From Macropodus opercularis (lineage: Eukaryota > Chordata > Actinopteri > Anabantiformes > Osphronemidae), in NCBI GenBank assembly GCA_030770545.1, contig CM061094.1, positions 4,387,001 through 4,451,000 on the forward strand: a DNA stretch of 64,000 nt, in the 5' to 3' direction. A program made the position numbers and the translations under genes. Below, in pieces: positions 53,301 through 60,828 of this stretch (positions are counted from its first letter, which is position 1; every line of letters starts with the position of its first letter). The notes under the pieces were generated by a model that saw nothing but the letters and a program-made list of their open reading frames with translations, searched no databases and was not told the DNA's origin.

Positions 53301-53957
53301 GACCCTGTTGGTTAATGTCCACACGCAGGCACCACTCACACACCACTCATCCTCAACTCCCCATAGTTACCACTTACATCTATACACACACTGTATGCAA
53401 CACTCACCTACACCTACAGCACACTCATTTACTATAACCCCAATGACTTCACCTATTCTCTGTGAACATAATTAAAAATCATTATCAATTACATAAATGA
53501 GTGTAGATAAATCTGGATCAAAAGACTACACCTATCACACAGACTCGTCACAAAGCCATTCTCCTCATGTGTCTACTCAGTTGAGTGCCAGGTCAGATGA
53601 GTGTAATTCTGTTGTTTTTCTTCCAACTAAGTTGAGTTCAGATCATCCTGTTTCTCCCTCGGCTCGTTGTACTTCTTCCTATTTGGCTGCTGCAATGTGG
53701 CAACATCCATCCTGTTACTCTTTAGTCCTGGCCAATGTGTGTGTGTCTGTGACTGTGCATGTGAAAACTTGCAGCCCGAGCCTGACCTGCCACAGCTCCA
53801 TTGCCCCATGGGAGGGCTCTCTAAGTGGGCTAGACAGAAAGGCTGACTGGGGGAGATGGAGAGCTACAACCACAGAGGTTTATTCCACTGCTAGCTGTTA
53901 CTGCCTGTGTGAGAATATGTGTGCTTGCATCTGGAAAAAGAAAGTGGTACAGGGTAA

Positions 53958-54025
<68 letters not shown>

Positions 54026-54122
54026 AATGAGGTGTGGATGGATGAAGAAGACTGGTTGGCCAGCTAGAAAAGGGTCCAACCTCTTTCAACATCTCAGCTG
54101 GTCTTTACAATGTCCTACTCTA

Positions 54123-54161
<39 letters not shown>

Positions 54162-55919
54162 ATGGCACACACATTCACAAGATGTCTGATTGCACTTTTT
54201 AGCCTTCCTATTTTTTATATATCCCTCACACACACAAACCACAATGTTGTCTCTCCACTTCCTGTCTCTCTTTCCGTACTTGCTCTGTTTTCCTCCCTTT
54301 CTCCGACTCCCCCCATCTGTCCCAGTAGAACCAGCCCCTATGCATATTTTAGCCCCTCTCCTCTCTTCCACTCTTCTGTGTCTCTCCCCAGTGTCCCATA
54401 AATAGTGCAGACGTAAGCTGGTAAATAAGACATGTTTTGGTCTGCATCTGTGTGTGCGTGTGTGTAAATAAGAAATGCTGTGGCCCTGATCAGTGAGGTC
54501 CTACTGGAACTCTCGCTGCCTTTAGTCCCCGACTTTAGACATGACTTTCTTATTCTCTCGCTCAGTTTTTTTTTTTTTACTTTTTTAAATTGTCATGGCT
54601 GTTGAAACAATGAAACAATTTATTATTTTTTAAATGTCACTTTTTCCACCCTTCAGAAACAATTGTTTGTAAGCTAGGTGTTCCTAACAATGCATTGTCC
54701 AAGTACGTACCACACTGTTCTATCATCTTTGGAGGCTGTGCCTTTTCTAAAATAATATGTAGTTTGACATAGTCACCCAACTCTATGTCAGCTCTGATTT
54801 TCTCCAGGTACGTTCCCTGACAGTCATGAGCGCCACATTCTTTTTCCTACCTCCAGGGGGTGCTAGATCGCAGCCTCCTCTCTCCATCCTAATATTGCTT
54901 GTTCCATTCATCACTCTTGCACTCCTCCCCACTAATCTTGCCCAAAAGATACAATCACATTTGACAGCAGTTACTAATATACCTAGAAAAAAAAAACATA
55001 TTTAAATTGGTGTCTTCAAGGCCAAAGTAAGTATGTATGTTCTGTATTTTGATAATAAGCGCTGAGAAGAGAATAGCTTGGCAGAATGCTTAAAGTCTGT
55101 ATTGGGTCAGCATGTGTCTGTCTCTGTGTGAAATGAGATGTGTTTAGTAGTCTGCCTCTGAGTAATGTCGTCTTTGTCTGAATGTAACAGCACCACTGCC
55201 TCTCTCTAACTGAATTATGGAACAGTGTGGATGTGCCTGAACTGGCAATAGGTTTTACCTGTATTTGCCATTTTGAGTGTTGCTATCAGTTGTGAGTGTT
55301 GTGTCAATTCATAGTGTGTACTCTCTGATCCATGTATCCCTTGGCTATGTGTGTATGTGCTTGTGTGTTTGTGATTTCTGAATCTGATCCGTATATCCCT
55401 GTGGTGTTCTAGGGGAGCACAGCTCAGCTGCCCCACAGCTCACTGGGAGAGTCTGTGTTATTAGAATGGGGACCTGGGACTTAAACACACATGCACACTT
55501 TCTCATTTTGTGTCACCCCCTGAATTTCTGGACTTTAAGGTATTTGCAACAGGAGAAAAACAGAAACAATAAAGGGGTGAGGACAGAGACTGTAACTCTG
55601 CCAGCAGTTATAACAGTACCAGAAGCTAATGTAACAGAATCTGCAAAACTGATTTGGCTTTGTAAAATACCAGGAACTATAGCCTTGATTGAAGAGATGT
55701 AAATGAGTAAAACAATCGAACACGGAAATCTATTTAAAGAAAAATGTAAAAGGTAATAACTGTTGGGCAGCAGTGGCTCAGATCTATCGTCCACCAATTG
55801 TAGGGTTGGTGGGTCGATTCCTGGCTTCCCCAATCATGTGCCAAATTGTCCTTGGGCAAGACACTGAACCTCAAGCTGCCTCCGGTGTGTCAGCCTAAGC
55901 TGCGTAGCAGCTCTGCCAC

Positions 55920-55959
<40 letters not shown>

Positions 55960-56578
55960 ATGGGTGAACGAGACGCAGTGTCAAAGTGCTTTCAGTACCC
56001 ATCGGTAGAAAAACGCTATGCAAGTGCAGACCATTTGTCATTTTATACAGATATTTCAGCTAACTTCCCTGTGCTGGCACATATTTTCTTTCCTTCTCTG
56101 CCCACCCAATAGCACACAAATTGCATCCGTGGCTCATCACGCTGTTGAGACTTTTGCAGTCTTTATTGTGCCACACTGTGAATGCAAAGCACATTTTGTT
56201 CATGCTGGAGCTGAGTAGAAGAAAGAAAATCTCAAAATGGGACCAGTTAATCACCTGGAACTATTATATTTATATGCATGTGTACACCTTTGTGTGTGTT
56301 TGCACTTATGCTTTGAGGAATTTACTGCCAGTCAGACAAACAATAAAAAGACACACATGGTGAGTCTCAGTAAGTGAGGAGAAAAGAAAAAACACAAGTC
56401 AAAAGAGGTAACTTGTTGTTTTGATGTAAAATGGAAGAACAAATAGACTGATGTAGAGAGACAATGACAGACATAGCGGGATGAAGATGGAGAAAGAGAA
56501 AAATGGAGGTAGGGACAGATACAAAGGCATTACATTATGTGAGCCAGCACCTGGAGGGTTTGGACCATGTTCCTGTCA

Positions 56579-56630
<52 letters not shown>

Positions 56631-57323
56631 TTTGTGTGTATGCATGTGTGACAAGTGAGACAATGTGTCACAGAACAGGACAGACTCTGCATGGCGTAGT
56701 GTTCTATCAGCCCTGCCAAAATACACTCATACACACTTGGGCACAGCACTCACAAACACTCTGTATCATTACATCAGCATGAAAGACCCAAGGGTTTCAT
56801 TCATTTTGTCATTGTCACAGTTATAGTACACCAGTCTACAACTATTGCACCTATACTATCTTTTCTCTATGAGAACAATCATGTAGTTTTTTTGACAGTA
56901 CTGCCATTCCTCTCCACCTAAGTCAAACTCTATCCATTCCCTCTCATGTTTACAGCCAGACCAACATTAATAATATGTGAGGCCTCTATTCATCCCTTTG
57001 TCTGTTTATCAACACAAATATCCTCTATTATTTTCACCCACCCATCTCTGCTTTCACACTCTCTCTTTCTTTTGTTCTGTCAGTTTAGGGTGCATAGTTA
57101 TCAAAAATTCCAAAAACAAAACGCAGACTCTTCAGGCACGCATGGGGATTCAAGGTTCAAGGTTCAAGGACCTTCAGGCACGCATGGGGATGAGCAGGAT
57201 GACAGTAATGTGCAGTAATGTGAGTGTGACACAGAAAGCTAGCACACTGTGCAGAATTGTGAGATCATGTCATTTGTGTGCATTTGTTTTTTCTGCAGAC
57301 TTCAATCCTTATCTGGCTCTCAG

Positions 57324-57386
<63 letters not shown>

Positions 57387-60300
57387 ATGGTTTCAATTCA
57401 TGGTCTCAAGTGAGTGCTCAGGAATGAACAGGTATTTCAGCAGGTAACCCTTACCTTTACTGGTATCTGGTGTAGATCCATTCATGTTTACCTTTGACGG
57501 TTTGTTTGTGTTTGTGCCCTTCTTGTTATAAATTTAGTTTGGGTTGTATTTGCTGTCCAATCTTGGCTGTTTGAGCCAGTAGCAACAGGAGAGGGGAAGT
57601 CCCCGTGGGTGAAATAAAGGCAGGGAGCAGTCCAAACAGGACATAATCAGAGATATCACTCTGGGTAGGGTGATTGAGGAAAAAAGTAGGGGTCATCTTG
57701 ACTTGGCTGGAAAGAGAGAGGACTATAGAGTGAGCGCTTTTGGTTAGATAATTTAAGATGAGTGCTTTACAATCACAGGAAGAGACCGAGGGAAAGCAAG
57801 GAGTGATGGGAACAAAGACAGACAGCAAAAAATGGAATAGTGGAAGGAGAGCAGGGAATATGTGTCAGCAGGATGTTAAGGACCGAGGGTGCATTTATTT
57901 TCGATCTGCTCCCGAGGCAGCATCCTGTCCTGGCCGGGTGGGGCTAAAGACAAGTCAGGGAGCAGAGGAAGAGGGCTAAGACAACCCATATGCTAGTCCC
58001 AGACACACATGCACACTCTCTTGGAAGACTGTCAACTGTGAGCTATAAATAAACCAAACCCAAAGAACCACAAGGCGACTAAGGTGATTTTTCATTTGGT
58101 GTTCAAAAGAGCAATGGAGATTGGGCACACACACGCACTGACACATACTCACGCTCAGACAAGAACAGCATTTGGACTGCCTCCAATTACTCAAACACAC
58201 ACACACTTTCACACAAATTCACATACTGACATTCACTTGTGCATGTTTGTAACACACAAATACACCAACACACACAAGGCATCGTTCCATGAGCAGAGCA
58301 ACCTCTTCCTGTGTCTGTAGGTACTTGACTGTTACATAATTACAGAACAACAATGTGCGTATGTGTTGTGTGTGTGTACAGTTAACTTTGTCATATAATA
58401 TGGCCATCGCCATGTTTTGCAATGGCGTTTTTATTTTACCTAAGCTGCTGTTAAGGCACATGCGCACAGACTGTATAACTGTAATCTGTATAACTGTAAT
58501 GTGTATATTATTATCTGTAATATAGTATTATATATTATATTATATATAATATAGTATCATCTGTATCTTAACAGACCAGGACTAACAGTGATCATGTACA
58601 TGCATATTTAAAGGCAGCACCTATGAAAAACAGCCACTCGCTGCAACACAAATATACACACAAGCAGTAGATAGCAGAAGGGAGGAGGACAAGGTAGATT
58701 AGATTTTTCTCTGACATCACTTACTCCCTTTACCAGCGAGAGAGAGAGAGTGTGTGTGTGTGTCTCAGTGTTAACTATTGTGTATTGTAATCTTTGCTTT
58801 GTGAGGGTAATGCGACAGGGCCATATTTCCCCTGGGCTCAGGGCTCTGCAGGCTTTAGCTTCGCTCTCTATAAGCAGTTTAGGAAAAACAATGACAGGCC
58901 TCTGTATTGACGGGTCTGGCCTGAAAGACAGGCTGTTTTCAGAACATGCACCCACCTTCTGCTACAAAAAAGAACAGCCAAACCAAGGTGGGAAAAAGTC
59001 TGAACCATGAAAACTGTCAGAGCCATATTGACACACTTCCAATCTGAATAAATATACTGAGCTCACATGAAGCTGGAATCAGGCCATTAGCTACAATATG
59101 GTTTATGGAATGGTTTATCTCAAGATTCCTCTGTTTTTTGTTTTTCTTACATTATTAAACTGTATGTATAATACTTGTACTTGCTGCTTTGGTTTCACGT
59201 TGAAGCTTTAATACAATACATATTTCCCTGCAAGACTTTTAAGGTACATTAGACAGACTAAATATAAGGCTCTTCCTTTATCTCTGCCTTTTCACTTTCA
59301 CCTCTGCCTTTCATTCTTCCATTAATTTATTCTGTGGAATATATCAATTACTCTGCTGTAGAGCAGATGTCACACTGTGACACATACTTCTAATCGATTA
59401 CAAAGCTGCATAATCAATATCAAGCTCCCAACCAAAAGAGATGTGAGTACTGTGCGTGTGTGTATTTTATATAAAGTGTGTAAATACAGTGGGCATGATC
59501 TCTACCTCTCTTCTTTATCCTTTATTACTGTATCTCCATCTCTCCTCCTCCTCTCCTATGGGCTATTTCCAGCAGTTCACTGCAGCACTGTGAGCTCCTC
59601 CAGGGACTGACCACAGCCTCCCTGCATCCATCCCTCCCTCCTCTTCCTCTGTCATGCCTTTCATTCCTTGTTCCAACTACAAATCAATATGCCACCAGTG
59701 GGGCCTGAGGGAGAAACTACTACTTATGTACTTCCTACATTCACGTTTCCCTTTTTGCAATTGTTACGTTACTGTGTCATTTTTGCTTAGTTTGTAAGTT
59801 TTTCCCCATTCACATTTCTGTATGACTTTGCTGTAAGAGATCAAATATAAGGCAACTGTGTGCTGACAACAGCCAGACATGGCTTGGAAGGAGCAGGACA
59901 GATGCACCTTATTAAACATTTCACCACTGCTCTGTTCAACATTCTTACATAAAAATGAATGAGACTGACCTCTTATGGCATTAAGAGGAAATGCAGTCAG
60001 TTAGCCTGCCAGTACAATGGACAGGCTGGGGGATAGGAGACAGTGGTACAGTGAGAGAGACAGAGAGAGGTTTTTCTATCATAACGGGGTCAGTGGCTCC
60101 CAATGAGATCTGCTTCTTCACTAGAGAGACCTCCACACAAACACACACACATGCAGAAAGAAACTCTTATTTTTCTCTGTCCCATTTGTTATTTAGCTCA
60201 TTTGCTCACCCATTTCTCTGAAACCCCTGAATGTGTTTGTAGAGGTTTCTCTAGTGTGTGTAGTACATTAATACCCTTTCCCTTTCCCTGGACAGACTAG

Positions 60301-60797
60301 TCCAGCCTCTAAAGCATAGTGACAGTTTCAGACACACACACACAGTCCCTCTCTCTCTCTGTCTCTTTAGCTCACTCACACATACACACAGTTGCACACC
60401 AAAGGGCTCAGCGAAACATGCCCAGCAAGATAAGGACCATAGAATGACAAATAAGTATTTATCAACCCCAAACCACGTAGAGCATAATCCTTCACATTTC
60501 TGTCCCTATCCACCCGCCTATGTGTTCAGTTCATCCCCTATCCCCTCCTCTTTCTTTTTCATTCCCTCATTTGCTGTTCTTTTTTGTCCTTTTTTCACTC
60601 CATGGTGAGGCCTATCTGCGACAGAGAACGATTAATCTGAGAAAGCTGCTTTTAGTGGTGGCGATGGAGGAGGGGGGCGCGTTGATTAGGAAGATCTCAC
60701 TGGGAATATGATGTGTGTTGTGTGTCTGTAAGTGAGAGTGTGCATGTGTGAAGAAGCTGGGATGATAGAGAATATTTCAGAGGGAATTTGTGTTTGT

Positions 60798-60828
<31 letters not shown>

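Noticed and set aside
53497..54027. 176-residue plus-strand reading frame
   Set aside because: It ends in a long Cys-Val repeat from the TG array. The first part shows no recognisable domain.
58515..58560. AT-rich palindromic stretch as a functional cruciform or small RNA
   Set aside because: It is simple TATA-type sequence with low complexity; no support for a structured RNA.
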